A stretch of DNA of 64,000 bases. It comes from an uncultured Saccharospirillaceae bacterium (GTDB lineage: Bacteria; Pseudomonadota; Gammaproteobacteria; Pseudomonadales; Oceanobacteraceae). The translations under genes were made by a program, and so were the position numbers. Where the stretch lies: the NCBI GenBank assembly GCA_947503895.1, contig CANNFT010000006.1:236639-300638 (forward strand), read 5' to 3'. How positions within the stretch are numbered: the first letter of the stretch is position 1; each line of letters opens with the position of its first letter. The notes beneath the pieces are model-generated. The model searched no databases. It was not told the origin of the DNA and was given only the letters and a program-made list of their open reading frames with translations. Of this stretch, positions 46,639 through 55,690 are shown piece after piece.

Positions 46639-47079
46639 TTATGACGCGAGTAGCGTAAAAGCGCGTTGCAGTGCAAATTCATACCCTTGCGTGCCTAGAC
46701 CGCAAATCACCCCTACCGCCACATCCGAAAAATAGGAGTGCTGACGAAAAGACTCTCGAGCGTGCACATTAGAAATATGGACTTCGATAAACGGAATGTT
46801 GACCCCTAAAATAGCGTCTCGTAATGCGACACTCGTGTGTGTGAATGCCGCTGGGTTAATGATGATAAAGTCGATGCCTTCGCTTCGTGCATCGTGAATG
46901 CGCTCAATTAATTCATATTCAGCGTTGCTTTGCAGTGATTGCAAATGGTGGCCTTGGCTTTGTGCCAATTGACTGAGCGTTTGGTTTACATCCTCTAATG
47001 TTTCGGCGCCATATATTTCAGGTTCTCGAGTGCCGAGTAAATTCAAGTTAGGGCCGTGCAATACTAATATGGATGCCAT
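46639..47079 (-). CDS. aroQ: type II 3-dehydroquinate dehydratase
   Basis: AroQ removes water from 3-dehydroquinate in the shikimate pathway. The 146-residue protein has the typical start [36 protein letters not shown], and [17 protein letters not shown], then [18 protein letters not shown] with the conserved catalytic His. It forms dodecamers in the family. It is upstream of prmA, with the accBC genes missing in between, and the GcbA-like cyclase is on the same strand further upstream. Confidence 0.97.
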   Translation of the reverse strand: MASILVLHGPNLNLLGTREPEIYGAETLEDVNQTLSQLAQSQGHHLQSLQSNAEYELIERIHDARSEGIDFIIINPAAFTHTSVALRDAILGVNIPFIEVHISNVHARESFRQHSYFSDVAVGVICGLGTQGYEFALQRAFTLLAS

Positions 47080-47380
47080 AATTTCGTTCAGCCTTTTAAG
47101 GATTATTCTTTATTTTTACCAGTGCGAGCGCTTGGACACGCGCCCCGTCATCTAATATATCCGTGACGTTATAATATTGGGCCTGCATTGCACGCCTCAA
47201 TTTGTGCCTAACGTCGCAGGTATAGTACCAGCGCTGAATCCGTTGTGCGAAAAAGTCAGCCATCATAATCAAGAGACTGTCAGTCGAAATAGAACCCATT
47301 GTAATAAAGAATAGTTGTATCCCTTTATTTTTGCATGGCGATCTTATGGGTGCTTGGTCTAGAAAAAGAATAGGCGTGAA

Positions 47381-49021
47381 TTAGGTTTTGTCTGACGACT
47401 CTGTTTGATCGGTAGGAGACTCGTAGAGTACAACCTTATTTCTACCGGCTTTTTTGGCTTCATACAATGCAGCATCGGCGTACTCGATCATATGATCTTG
47501 GTTTTCGCCGTCAAATGCACAAATACCGCAGGAAAAGGTCACTTTAAAGTCGCTATCATTTGACTGATGTTCGAGTTTCCCAAATCCCTCTCGTATTTCA
47601 TCCATTAAGTAAACGGCGTCATCGGCGCGTGTTCCGACGAGTACAACGGCGAACTCTTCGCCGCCATATCGACCAATATGATCGGTTTTGCGAAGTCGCT
47701 GTTTGAGAAATAAAGACAATGAACCGATGACTTTGTCACCGACTGGGTGGCCGTAATTGTCGTTAATTTTTTTGAAAAAATCGATGTCGACCATTGCGAA
47801 ACACAGGCGAGAATGTTTTTCTTTGGCCCGCCGTTGAGCTTGATAAAGACTATTCAAAATATGTGTGTGATTGAATAATCCGGTCAGGCTGTCTCGCACA
47901 ATTAAATTATTAAGCTCTCTCGCTCTTTGTCCACGGTTATGAATCGTAGCAATGAGATGCTTAGGATCAACCGGTTTAGTCAGAAAGTCGTCCCCTCCTT
48001 GGCTCATGGCATTGAGTTGTTTTTCTCGATCTTCTTCCCCGCTTAAAAACAAAATGGGAATACGCAGATACTCTGGTTTTTGCCGTATGACCATAGCCAG
48101 TTCTGTGCCTTCACAGCCGGGCATGTACATATCCATAACGATCAACTCAGGTTGAAAATCTTCAATGGCATTCAACACTTCCATGGGATCAATGACGGCC
48201 TTCGTGATCATCCCAGCTTGATTCATAATGCGCTCGCTGTATAGCGCCTGGCTCTTTGAGTCATCGACCACCAACACTTTATAAGGTTGCTCAGGCATAT
48301 CATTGCGTAATTTCTCAATGCTCCGGATCAACTGAGAAGAATTAGGTTGCGTAAAAAAGCGTAAGCCGCCCACGCGACAGGCGGCCAACCGCTCTTGTAA
48401 TGATGCTTCTTGGCGACTGCTGGTAAAAATCACTGGAAATTTCAAGGCAAGGCGTTGACGAATTAATTCAATGCCGTTACCTGGACCGTCGAAGTCCACA
48501 TCAATGACAATGGTGCTGGGGACGCGGCGCTGGATAATGTGAGTAAAGTGTTTGCTGTCCTCAATGATCAAATGAGGAATGCCAAAATGTTCCAATTGAG
48601 TGGCCAGTTTTGCTGCGTTCGCACTGGCGAGATAAACCGGTTTGGTGGAGGGAATACGATCATCTGGGTGTTTCTCAGAATCAGTTCGTCGCCGTGTGCT
48701 TTGGCTAAGGCTGTACACTAAATCATTGAGTTCAGCGAGTTGCTCACTATTCGGTTGGGATTTGCTCTCTTTTACTTGTTTCAGCAACTCCAAAATTTGT
48801 TTGGCTTTTTGTAAATGCACATCTGCTTCAAAGCGGATGGCATGGCGCACGAGTTTGTCTGTGGCCGCCGTAAACTCCCTTAGAATACGCGGTTCCCAGT
48901 GGCCAACGTTCAGTAATCGCCATTGATCGAGCACCGTTCGGACCTGTGTGGAGACACGACTGGCAAAATGCCGCTTTAGGGCTTCTGAGCGTGAATCTTC
49001 CTGGCTCATCTTCAATGCCAT
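47381..49021 (-). CDS. gcbA: diguanylate cyclase with two receiver domains, GcbA-like
   Basis: The 546-residue protein has an N-terminal helical region, a degenerate receiver (about residues 125-235), a second receiver with VLVVDDSKSQ and acceptor Asp in IVMDMYMP, then a GGDEF domain (about 375-535). The active site is RYGGEEF, and five residues upstream lies RKTD, an RxxD product-inhibition site, so it should make c-di-GMP with feedback control. The P. aeruginosa/P. fluorescens GcbA (PA4843) has this layout and lies near aroQ, as here; GcbA supports LapD-controlled attachment. The symbol is by synteny and domain layout. Confidence 0.85.
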   Translation of the reverse strand: MALKMSQEDSRSEALKRHFASRVSTQVRTVLDQWRLLNVGHWEPRILREFTAATDKLVRHAIRFEADVHLQKAKQILELLKQVKESKSQPNSEQLAELNDLVYSLSQSTRRRTDSEKHPDDRIPSTKPVYLASANAAKLATQLEHFGIPHLIIEDSKHFTHIIQRRVPSTIVIDVDFDGPGNGIELIRQRLALKFPVIFTSSRQEASLQERLAACRVGGLRFFTQPNSSQLIRSIEKLRNDMPEQPYKVLVVDDSKSQALYSERIMNQAGMITKAVIDPMEVLNAIEDFQPELIVMDMYMPGCEGTELAMVIRQKPEYLRIPILFLSGEEDREKQLNAMSQGGDDFLTKPVDPKHLIATIHNRGQRARELNNLIVRDSLTGLFNHTHILNSLYQAQRRAKEKHSRLCFAMVDIDFFKKINDNYGHPVGDKVIGSLSLFLKQRLRKTDHIGRYGGEEFAVVLVGTRADDAVYLMDEIREGFGKLEHQSNDSDFKVTFSCGICAFDGENQDHMIEYADAALYEAKKAGRNKVVLYESPTDQTESSDKT

Positions 49022-49253
49022 GACCTGTTGCGACTACTCCCATAACTTTAGCAGATCAATTCGATCATGATCTTTCTCGCGGATGAATCTGCGGTTTTTT
49101 GATGGCCTTCAACTAGGCTCAAGATAATGTAAGTGGGCGTGTCACCGTGCTGTGATCTCACAGTAGTCGCGCCGTGGAATGCTTTAGATGAGGCGCATTG
49201 ACTGATTTAACCTGTGTGCGTCCTGTTGTCACCTCTTGTAGCGAAGAAGTCGG

Positions 49254-50006
49254 ATGGTTGTGGATGTAGTGGTGCAAACCTCTGTGGTACGCGAGCACAA
49301 CGCGTTGATTAACCGGCGCGCAGTCAAGCGGACACGCCACATGCTGGCTTGGTGGATGTGGTGGGTGGTGATGACCTTGCAAGTTCAAAGTAGTGGTCCC
49401 CCCCAATTAATCAGTGATGCCCTCATTCAATCGGTACAACAACAATACGGCGTCGAAGCGGAACGCCAGCTCTTGCAGTGGAAACAATTATTGCAAGAGG
49501 CTTGGGGCGCGCCAATTAATCATCAGCTGGAAGTGGTGAACGGGTATTTTAACCGCCAAGTGCAGTTTACCAGTGACGCTAGCCATTGGGCTGATGAAGA
49601 CTACTGGGCAACGCCATTGGAGACCTTAGGTACGGCCGGAGGGGATTGCGAGGATTTTGTGATAGCCAAGTACTTTTCATTGTTACAGCTCGGTATTCCA
49701 TTAGAGCGCTTGCGTATTACCTACGTGAAGGCTTTGTCATTGAATCAAGCGCATATGGTGCTGGCGTACTATCCCTCGGCGAATGCTGAGCCTTTGATTT
49801 TGGATAATCTCACGGATCATATTCAACGCGCTTCGTTGAGGCGGGATTTATCCTTGGTATATAGCTTTAATGGCGCGGGAATGTGGTTGGAGCGAATGCA
49901 AGGTGGCAGCATAAAAGTGGGTGACCCAAATCGGCTAAGTATGTGGAGCGAATTAATGGCCCGCATGAAAGCGCAAGGTTTAGGGCAATTCTTGGTGCTG
50001 CCATGA
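49254..50006 (+). CDS. lapG: periplasmic cysteine protease LapG
   Basis: LapG is a calcium-dependent transglutaminase-like protease that cuts large surface adhesins to release cells. The 250-residue protein has a hydrophobic export segment (LAWWMWWVVMTLQV, about residues 31-44) preceded by a basic stretch, then the BTLCP domain with catalytic Cys132 in GDCEDFVIAKY, a His in NQAHMVLAYY and an Asp in ILDNLTDH. The start is uncertain: an ATG at 49341 gives a shorter, more usual signal peptide. Its stop overlaps the lapD start by 4 bases. The adhesin substrate is not in the window. Confidence 0.9.
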   Translation: MVVDVVVQTSVVREHNALINRRAVKRTRHMLAWWMWWVVMTLQVQSSGPPQLISDALIQSVQQQYGVEAERQLLQWKQLLQEAWGAPINHQLEVVNGYFNRQVQFTSDASHWADEDYWATPLETLGTAGGDCEDFVIAKYFSLLQLGIPLERLRITYVKALSLNQAHMVLAYYPSANAEPLILDNLTDHIQRASLRRDLSLVYSFNGAGMWLERMQGGSIKVGDPNRLSMWSELMARMKAQGLGQFLVLP

Positions 50007-52111
50007 GCATGAAACGGCAACTGTTGTTGGCCATTGGAGTGCTCATGATTTTGATCATGGGTGGAAATTTCGTCATCAGCGTGGTTCAGCTCCGCAGTCA
50101 ATTTGAGCAGCAGCTGCAAAATCGGGCAGAAGAAGCGGCTACATCGCTGGCGTTGTCGATGGTGCATTCTGTCGACAATCAAGATGATGCGACAATTCGC
50201 TCTCTCATTGATGTGGTCTTTGATCGAGGCGACTTTCAGAGCATTTATTTCCGCTATGTTGATCAACGACCTGAGATTTCACGGGGGATGAAAGCACCAG
50301 ACGCTCACTCGGCGTTGCATCATTTAGGGTGGATGGCGAGGCAATTTAACCGGATGTTGAGATTAAAGCCGGCCGTAGCACAAGCATCAGTCACCCAAGG
50401 GTGGCGTCAGTTGGGAGAGCTAACGGTTCAAGTGTCAACCGCCAGCGTGGCCGAACATTTCTGGCGTTTAGCGCTGGCGGATGCGGCTTGGTATGCGCTC
50501 ATGACATTTGTCACGCTGTATTGCGTACACCTTCTGTTAACGCTGCAACTTAAACCATTACACCTCTTATTACGGCGACTGGATGGTCTAGGCAAAGGGC
50601 AGTTTAGGGCATTAAATGGTGAGTCATTGTCTCGACATCCGCCGGTTAAAGAATTTGAGCAGCTGACTCAGGCCATTGAAGTACTCAGCCAAAGACTCGA
50701 ACAGAGCTATGCCGAACACAGCGATACGATTCAATCGCTGCAGCGTAACCATTACGAAGACACGTTAACAGGGTTAGGAAATCTTAAAAGTTGGGATCGC
50801 TTTGTTCAACATTGGATGTCCCCCGAAGTGTTTGCACCTTGTTGGATGATGCTGATACAAGTGGAAAATTTACATCACATCAATCGCCGATTAGGTAAGC
50901 CAGAAGGCGATCGATTGCTCATTCAAATGGCAAAGCACCTTAAGCAAAGTGTCGAACTTGAACATGAGAATGTACACATAGCACGGGGTGTGGGAGGGGA
51001 GTATTGGGTCTGTTGTCCGAGTCCAATTAGCCGACAATTTCAGCAGCCAGCCGAAGTGATTTTGCGGCGACTGTGGCAGTTGCCACTGGTGAATCAAATG
51101 GAAGCTCGGATGCGCGCGGCCGTCATACCGCTGGCTCATATCACGCAAATTCACGTCATCAAACATCAACTGGATCGATTGATTCGTCGGGCTCATGATT
51201 CCCATACCGATTGGCTGGTGGATGAGCCGGATCAGTTGGCCATCACCAATTGGGTGCAGTGGCAGCAAAGACTCGCCAAAGCCCTGAGAGAAAACCAAAT
51301 CGAATTGTTTGTGCAGCCCCTCTATGCGTATGAGCCTGACGGCGATGGTGTTTCAATTACGTTGGCGGGTGTGAAACAGCAACAACGCATTTTGCAGTAC
51401 GAAATTCATTGCCGCTTATGTTGTAACGGCCAACCTTCCATGCGAGCGGGCGCATTTTGGCCCATGGTAGAGGAATTGGGTCTCGCTGCGGATTTTGACC
51501 GTTTAATTGTCGAAGTATTTTTGCAACATAGCGCGGTTCGATCAACCGGCGGGCAGTGGGTCATTAATTTATCTGGCCAGAGTCTAATGAGCACGGACTT
51601 TCGGCAGTGGTTTTTAGAGACCGTATTGACCAGCGAGCAGCTCAAACATGTGCAATTGATGCTCGAATTCAGTGAATTTACGTTAGCAAAAACCCTTAAA
51701 TCATCCATTCATCGGCACCCTACGTCGGTATCTCAACCGCAGGCCGAACTCGATGATACGATGACTCAAGAGGGCGATGCGGCAATGGAATGGCTCTACA
51801 CGCTGTCAAAAAAAGGGATTGGTTTAAGCGTCGACCATCTTGGCACCTCTGGCCAAAGTTTTGGATTCATTGCCCACTTCCCTATTAAACAGGGCAAAAT
51901 TGAGCGTCGGTATATTCATCGAATTCAGCATCAACCGGATAGTGCATTGTTTGTCACGGGGATGGCCAATATACTGCACAGCCAGCATGCAAAATGTTTT
52001 GTAGAGGGTGTTGAAACCGAAGAAGAATTCCAATCGTTGGCGTCGCTCAATATCAACGGGTTAATGGGATATGGTGTTGAAGAACCCAAAGCGCTCATTG
52101 AATTGGGGTAA
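50003..52111 (+). CDS. lapD: c-di-GMP receptor LapD, degenerate GGDEF-EAL
   Basis: LapD senses c-di-GMP in the cytoplasm and holds LapG in the periplasm. The 702-residue protein has a first membrane helix, a LapD_MoxY_N periplasmic domain (about residues 25-150), a second helix and HAMP region (about 155-235), a GGDEF-like domain with the degenerate GGEYW, and an EAL-like domain where the EAL signature reads EIH (YEIHCRL). Both active sites are broken, as expected for a receptor. I start at the ATG that overlaps the lapG stop (ATGA), giving SMKRQLLLAIGVLM; a longer frame lies inside lapG. Together lapG and lapD form the adhesin-release switch. Confidence 0.92.
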   Translation: MSMKRQLLLAIGVLMILIMGGNFVISVVQLRSQFEQQLQNRAEEAATSLALSMVHSVDNQDDATIRSLIDVVFDRGDFQSIYFRYVDQRPEISRGMKAPDAHSALHHLGWMARQFNRMLRLKPAVAQASVTQGWRQLGELTVQVSTASVAEHFWRLALADAAWYALMTFVTLYCVHLLLTLQLKPLHLLLRRLDGLGKGQFRALNGESLSRHPPVKEFEQLTQAIEVLSQRLEQSYAEHSDTIQSLQRNHYEDTLTGLGNLKSWDRFVQHWMSPEVFAPCWMMLIQVENLHHINRRLGKPEGDRLLIQMAKHLKQSVELEHENVHIARGVGGEYWVCCPSPISRQFQQPAEVILRRLWQLPLVNQMEARMRAAVIPLAHITQIHVIKHQLDRLIRRAHDSHTDWLVDEPDQLAITNWVQWQQRLAKALRENQIELFVQPLYAYEPDGDGVSITLAGVKQQQRILQYEIHCRLCCNGQPSMRAGAFWPMVEELGLAADFDRLIVEVFLQHSAVRSTGGQWVINLSGQSLMSTDFRQWFLETVLTSEQLKHVQLMLEFSEFTLAKTLKSSIHRHPTSVSQPQAELDDTMTQEGDAAMEWLYTLSKKGIGLSVDHLGTSGQSFGFIAHFPIKQGKIERRYIHRIQHQPDSALFVTGMANILHSQHAKCFVEGVETEEEFQSLASLNINGLMGYGVEEPKALIELG

Positions 52112-52407
52112 TACACGTATGGCGCGCGAGCATTATTGAGTATCGCCCACTTTCAACGGTACTCATCATCAAAAATAGGATTCTGATATAGTAAACCTCG
52201 CTCAGTAAATGACGTATTGCGGTGAGGTAGACCTAAGATAGGCATCATGGTGTTAGACAGGCCATCGACACCAATGCTTGGATACGCAGTAGGCGGTCAA
52301 CGTTGTTAGCCGAAATAAATATTATTAGACGTCATCGCCTCAGTTCGAGCCCTCTATCACCTTTGCAAACTGAGCGCTAAATTTGCAACAAACAGGACCA
52401 TTTTAGA

Positions 52408-52911
52408 ATGACAACATTTTCTCGTCTCAAAATGACTGCCATCCGACAGACTTCATCTCTTGTCCGTTTATCACGCTCAGCTTGTAAGGTTTCATTACTG
52501 CTGGCCATTAGCACCAGCGTGGCATGGGCAGAACTGACTCTGAAAGACGCGCATGTACGCGCTATGCCCCCTGGACAGCCAGTGACTGCAGCCTTTTTGA
52601 CGCTGATGAATACAGGTAAACAAGAGATAGTGTTGGAGTCCGCCAGCAGTGACATTTCGCATCACAGTGAGTTTCACAGTCACACGATGGATGAGAAAGG
52701 GGTCATGAGAATGCGCGAAGAAACTCAAATCTCGATTCCAGCAGGTCAATCATTTGTCTTCAAACCGGGTCATCATCACATCATGCTAATGGGCCTGAAA
52801 AAAAACTTGGTCGTTGGGGATAACGTTCAATTAACGTTGACCGATTCTTCGGGACAGCAGCATGTATTTGATTTACCCGTGCAAAGCCTGCACAGTGTTG
52901 GGCAAGATTAG
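52408..52911 (+). CDS. copper chaperone PCu(A)C family protein
   Basis: The 167-residue protein has a signal peptide ending near AWA (before ELTLKDAHV). The PCu(A)C motif appears as RAMPPGQPVTAAFLTLMN, HSEFHSHTMDEKGVMRM, and FKPGHHHIMLMGL, giving the His/Met copper ligands. These periplasmic proteins carry copper to cytochrome oxidase or other cuproenzymes. It appears as a single gene. A 66-base gap separates it from the next gene. Confidence 0.9.
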   Translation: MTTFSRLKMTAIRQTSSLVRLSRSACKVSLLLAISTSVAWAELTLKDAHVRAMPPGQPVTAAFLTLMNTGKQEIVLESASSDISHHSEFHSHTMDEKGVMRMREETQISIPAGQSFVFKPGHHHIMLMGLKKNLVVGDNVQLTLTDSSGQQHVFDLPVQSLHSVGQD

Positions 52912-52976
52912 CGACATACCTGACTGTAAAGAGTGAGTGCGTTAAGTCGCCACAGTATTGTTAAGTAAGGGTCATC

Positions 52977-54014
52977 ATGAACGAGAAATTACGCGGCAGC
53001 AAACTAGAAGCTTTTATGGAAGCAGGTTGGATGGTACGAGGATTGATCGGTGGTTTGTCTGTTTACCTCCTCGGTGCGTTATTCGTAGGCATGTATTGGA
53101 GCAGTGAACCTGACGCCTTTTCTGTGACAGAAAACGCGTCACAGCATGCCAATGAAAACCAACGATTATTAACCACAGGGTATACGACTACCGCAACGGT
53201 TATCCGTGTGGCAGACACGTTGCTGAATAAACCGGGCTGGTACTTGACCAATGATGTGACACCACCAGGCATCTGGCTGGACAACATACCGCATTGGGAG
53301 TTTGGTGTTTTGGTTCAGCTGCGAGATTTAACACGAGCGATGCGTAAAGATTTTAGCCGTAGTCAAAGCCAGAGTACTGAAGATCCTGATTTGGCCGTTG
53401 CCGAACCGCAGCTGCACTTCGATAATGGGTCTTGGGCACTGCCCGCAACGGAAAACGAATACGAACGCGGCATTGTTAAATTGAACGACTTTCTGCTGCG
53501 ATTATCTCATCCCGATGAACCTGACGCGCAATTTTATGCCCGTGCGGATAATCTTCGCCAGTGGCTTAAAGATGTTGAAACTCGTTTAGGTTCTCTGTCA
53601 CAACGACTCAGTGCCAGCGTGGGACAAAAACGACTCAATGTCGATTTGGCGGGAGAATCTGAAGCCAGCCAAAGTACAGAAAACGCCAGCGAGTTTGAAG
53701 TGAAAACGCCTTGGACTGAAATTGATGATGTCTTTTACGAAGCGCGTGGCACCACTTGGGCATTGATGCATTTTTTGAAAGCCATCGAAGTAGACTTTGC
53801 AGATGTGCTGCGCAAGAAAAACGCGCTTGTCAGTCTGCGTCAAATCGTTCGAGAACTTGAAGCGACTCAAGAAACCGTTTGGTCTCCGATGATTTTAAAT
53901 GGAGGAAATGGTGGATTTGGACTCTTGGCCAATCACTCTCTTGTGATGGCGTCATACATAGCGCGTGCAAACGCCGGCATAATTGATTTACGCGATTTAT
54001 TATCACAAGGTTAG
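52977..54014 (+). CDS. DUF2333 family membrane protein
   Basis: The 345-residue protein has one N-terminal membrane helix (GLIGGLSVYLLGALFVGMY, about residues 23-42) and a large periplasmic part with WEFGVLVQLRDLTRAMRKDFSRSQSQS, the DUF2333 hallmark, and an RGTTWALMHFLKAIEVDF block. The family is found in gammaproteobacteria and has no known role. Conservation of the soluble part and one anchor suggests an envelope function. It is on the same strand as the copper chaperone, but with its own spacing. Confidence 0.85.
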   Translation: MNEKLRGSKLEAFMEAGWMVRGLIGGLSVYLLGALFVGMYWSSEPDAFSVTENASQHANENQRLLTTGYTTTATVIRVADTLLNKPGWYLTNDVTPPGIWLDNIPHWEFGVLVQLRDLTRAMRKDFSRSQSQSTEDPDLAVAEPQLHFDNGSWALPATENEYERGIVKLNDFLLRLSHPDEPDAQFYARADNLRQWLKDVETRLGSLSQRLSASVGQKRLNVDLAGESEASQSTENASEFEVKTPWTEIDDVFYEARGTTWALMHFLKAIEVDFADVLRKKNALVSLRQIVRELEATQETVWSPMILNGGNGGFGLLANHSLVMASYIARANAGIIDLRDLLSQG

Positions 54015-54303
54015 CAGTCGGTATTCAAAAAGCGCATAACCCTTCATGGTCTCCAAACCTGCCCAGTAGTAGAACGGTTGAATTTAATCGGTGAAGTTAC
54101 TCAGGGCAGGCGTCTAATTGTCGAACGCTTACCGCGTTTACCCGCCAAGCCAATATTAGAGAAAACTGTTCAAGGTCTCAAAAGCCATCATCTGATTCTA
54201 GGATTACGGTTTTTTATGCGATCTTGATAACTCTGTACCAACGCACCGTCTTCATTCTCATCTACACTTCAACATGAAGTCTAAATAGTCAGGTAAGTAA
54301 CGA

Positions 54304-54594
54304 ATGGATGCCTCAAATTTCATGGAATATGTTGCTGATCTTGAGCTGCGCTTGCAGACCATTCAGCAGGAATTCCTCGCCACCCAAAATGAAAAAGCGC
54401 AATTAATCGGACCGTTGTTGGCGATTACCATGCTGGTGAGATCGGACTTAATTCCATTTGCACGGGATCGCTATAAAGCCATGTCGGATGGCCCCGGCTG
54501 GAAAATGGCAGACGATTATTTGCTGTCATTAAGGGAAGAGGTCGAGATGATATTGGCTGGCCCAATGACCTACCAAAAACAAAGTAATGGTTAA
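54304..54594 (+). CDS. small hypothetical protein, 96 aa
   Basis: I do not recognise this protein. It has 96 residues, is helical and amphipathic at the N-terminus (heptad-like EYVADLELRLQTIQQEF), and has no signal peptide or membrane helix. A terminator with a 10-bp core stem follows. It stands alone, 289 bases after the DUF2333 gene and convergent with ppa. A possible structural or regulatory coiled-coil role is only a guess. Confidence 0.6.
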   Translation: MDASNFMEYVADLELRLQTIQQEFLATQNEKAQLIGPLLAITMLVRSDLIPFARDRYKAMSDGPGWKMADDYLLSLREEVEMILAGPMTYQKQSNG

Positions 54595-54650
54595 TACGCC
54601 ATTGAATCTTAAAAACGCTGAATGACGACTGTTATTCACTTTCTGAAAAT

Positions 54651-54682
54651 ATAAAAAAGCCGCATCAACAGCGGCTTTTTAT
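54651..54682. terminator. bidirectional terminator between the 96-aa gene and ppa
   Basis: AAAAAGCCGC pairs with GCGGCTTTTT around a 7-base loop, extended by further A/T pairs. The T runs on both strands let it serve both convergent genes. Confidence 0.9.
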
Positions 54683-54727
54683 TTCTATGCAATACAGCGA
54701 ATTTAAACGCCATATCGGTCAAGACGG

Positions 54728-55267
54728 TTACTGATTGGCAGCGGCGTATGCTTCGATAGAATCGCTGATGGCTTTACGTGCTGCGTCTGCGTTATCCCAA
54801 CCTTCTACTTTTACCCACTTGCCTTCTTCAAGGTCTTTGTAGTTCTCAAAGAAATGTGAGATTTGATCCAGCAACAACTTAGGTAGGTCGTGAATGTCTT
54901 GAACATCATCGTACATTTTAGTCAGCTTGCTGTGTGGAACAGCAATCAGCTTGGCGTCTCCACCGGCTTCGTCGGTCATATTTAGAACGCCAACAGGACG
55001 GCAGCGGATCACCGCGCCTGGCTGGATGGGATACGGTGTCACAACTAACACATCGAGCGCATCACCGTCATCTGCCAGTGTGTGGTTGATGAATCCATAG
55101 TTAGCTGGGTAGAACATAGGCGTGGCCATGAAGCGGTCTACGAGTAGCGCGCCGCCCATATCCTTGTCGATTTCGTACTTGATCGGGCTTGAGTTCGCAG
55201 GAATCTCAATGGCTACGTAGATATCGTTAGGTGCGTCTTTACCGACAGGAACTTGGTCAAACTGCAT
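54728..55267 (-). CDS. ppa: inorganic pyrophosphatase
   Basis: Ppa hydrolyses pyrophosphate with magnesium. The 179-residue soluble family-I enzyme has the motif [45 protein letters not shown] (the acidic metal triad) and [22 protein letters not shown]. Length is normal for the bacterial hexameric type. It appears as a single gene convergent with the 96-residue protein. Confidence 0.97.
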   Translation of the reverse strand: MQFDQVPVGKDAPNDIYVAIEIPANSSPIKYEIDKDMGGALLVDRFMATPMFYPANYGFINHTLADDGDALDVLVVTPYPIQPGAVIRCRPVGVLNMTDEAGGDAKLIAVPHSKLTKMYDDVQDIHDLPKLLLDQISHFFENYKDLEEGKWVKVEGWDNADAARKAISDSIEAYAAANQ

Positions 55268-55690
55268 GATGAACCCTTGATTGGTTGGATAGTGGATATA
55301 AACGGGCGTGGATTATAGCGCCACCCTCCCTCGGATGCCAATCAACGCCGCTCATCAGAACAACCTGCTTTCAGCCCAGCTTATGGTGGGTCAATGGAGT
55401 GGGCAAATGGTCTTACAAAGACTGGTTGTGCAATATCGTCAATGATAGCTCTTTTACCAAGCCTCATAGGTCGTAACGGTTCTCCTTAGGGCAATTTTGA
55501 ACGGAGAATTGATAATCAGGCGTGTCAGCACCTTGCTGACAAGGGCCAATGTTATATTTGGTACGTGCATTAGATGGTTTTGTTTTAAGAAATAAGACCG
55601 GTCGCGAGACTGCTAGATTTAGATCAAAGAGGTTGGGTGAATACCCCCATAGATCTTATCAATCATTGAATGGCAGGAGTGCTACCGAGC
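55268..55690. other. 423-base region without a gene
   Basis: This region is upstream of ppa (minus) and of the lipoprotein gene (plus), so it should hold both promoters. A 63-codon plus-strand frame (55285-55476) is not supported. No notable repeats were seen. Confidence 0.5.

Noticed and set aside
47096..47299. 67-codon minus-strand frame upstream of aroQ
   Set aside because: It ends just before aroQ and has a weak ribosome site and no recognisable domain. It cannot be excluded, but is not supported.
49943..50002. Longer N-terminus for lapD
   Set aside because: It would lie inside lapG without a signal or domain; the ATGA overlap start at 50003 fits the family.
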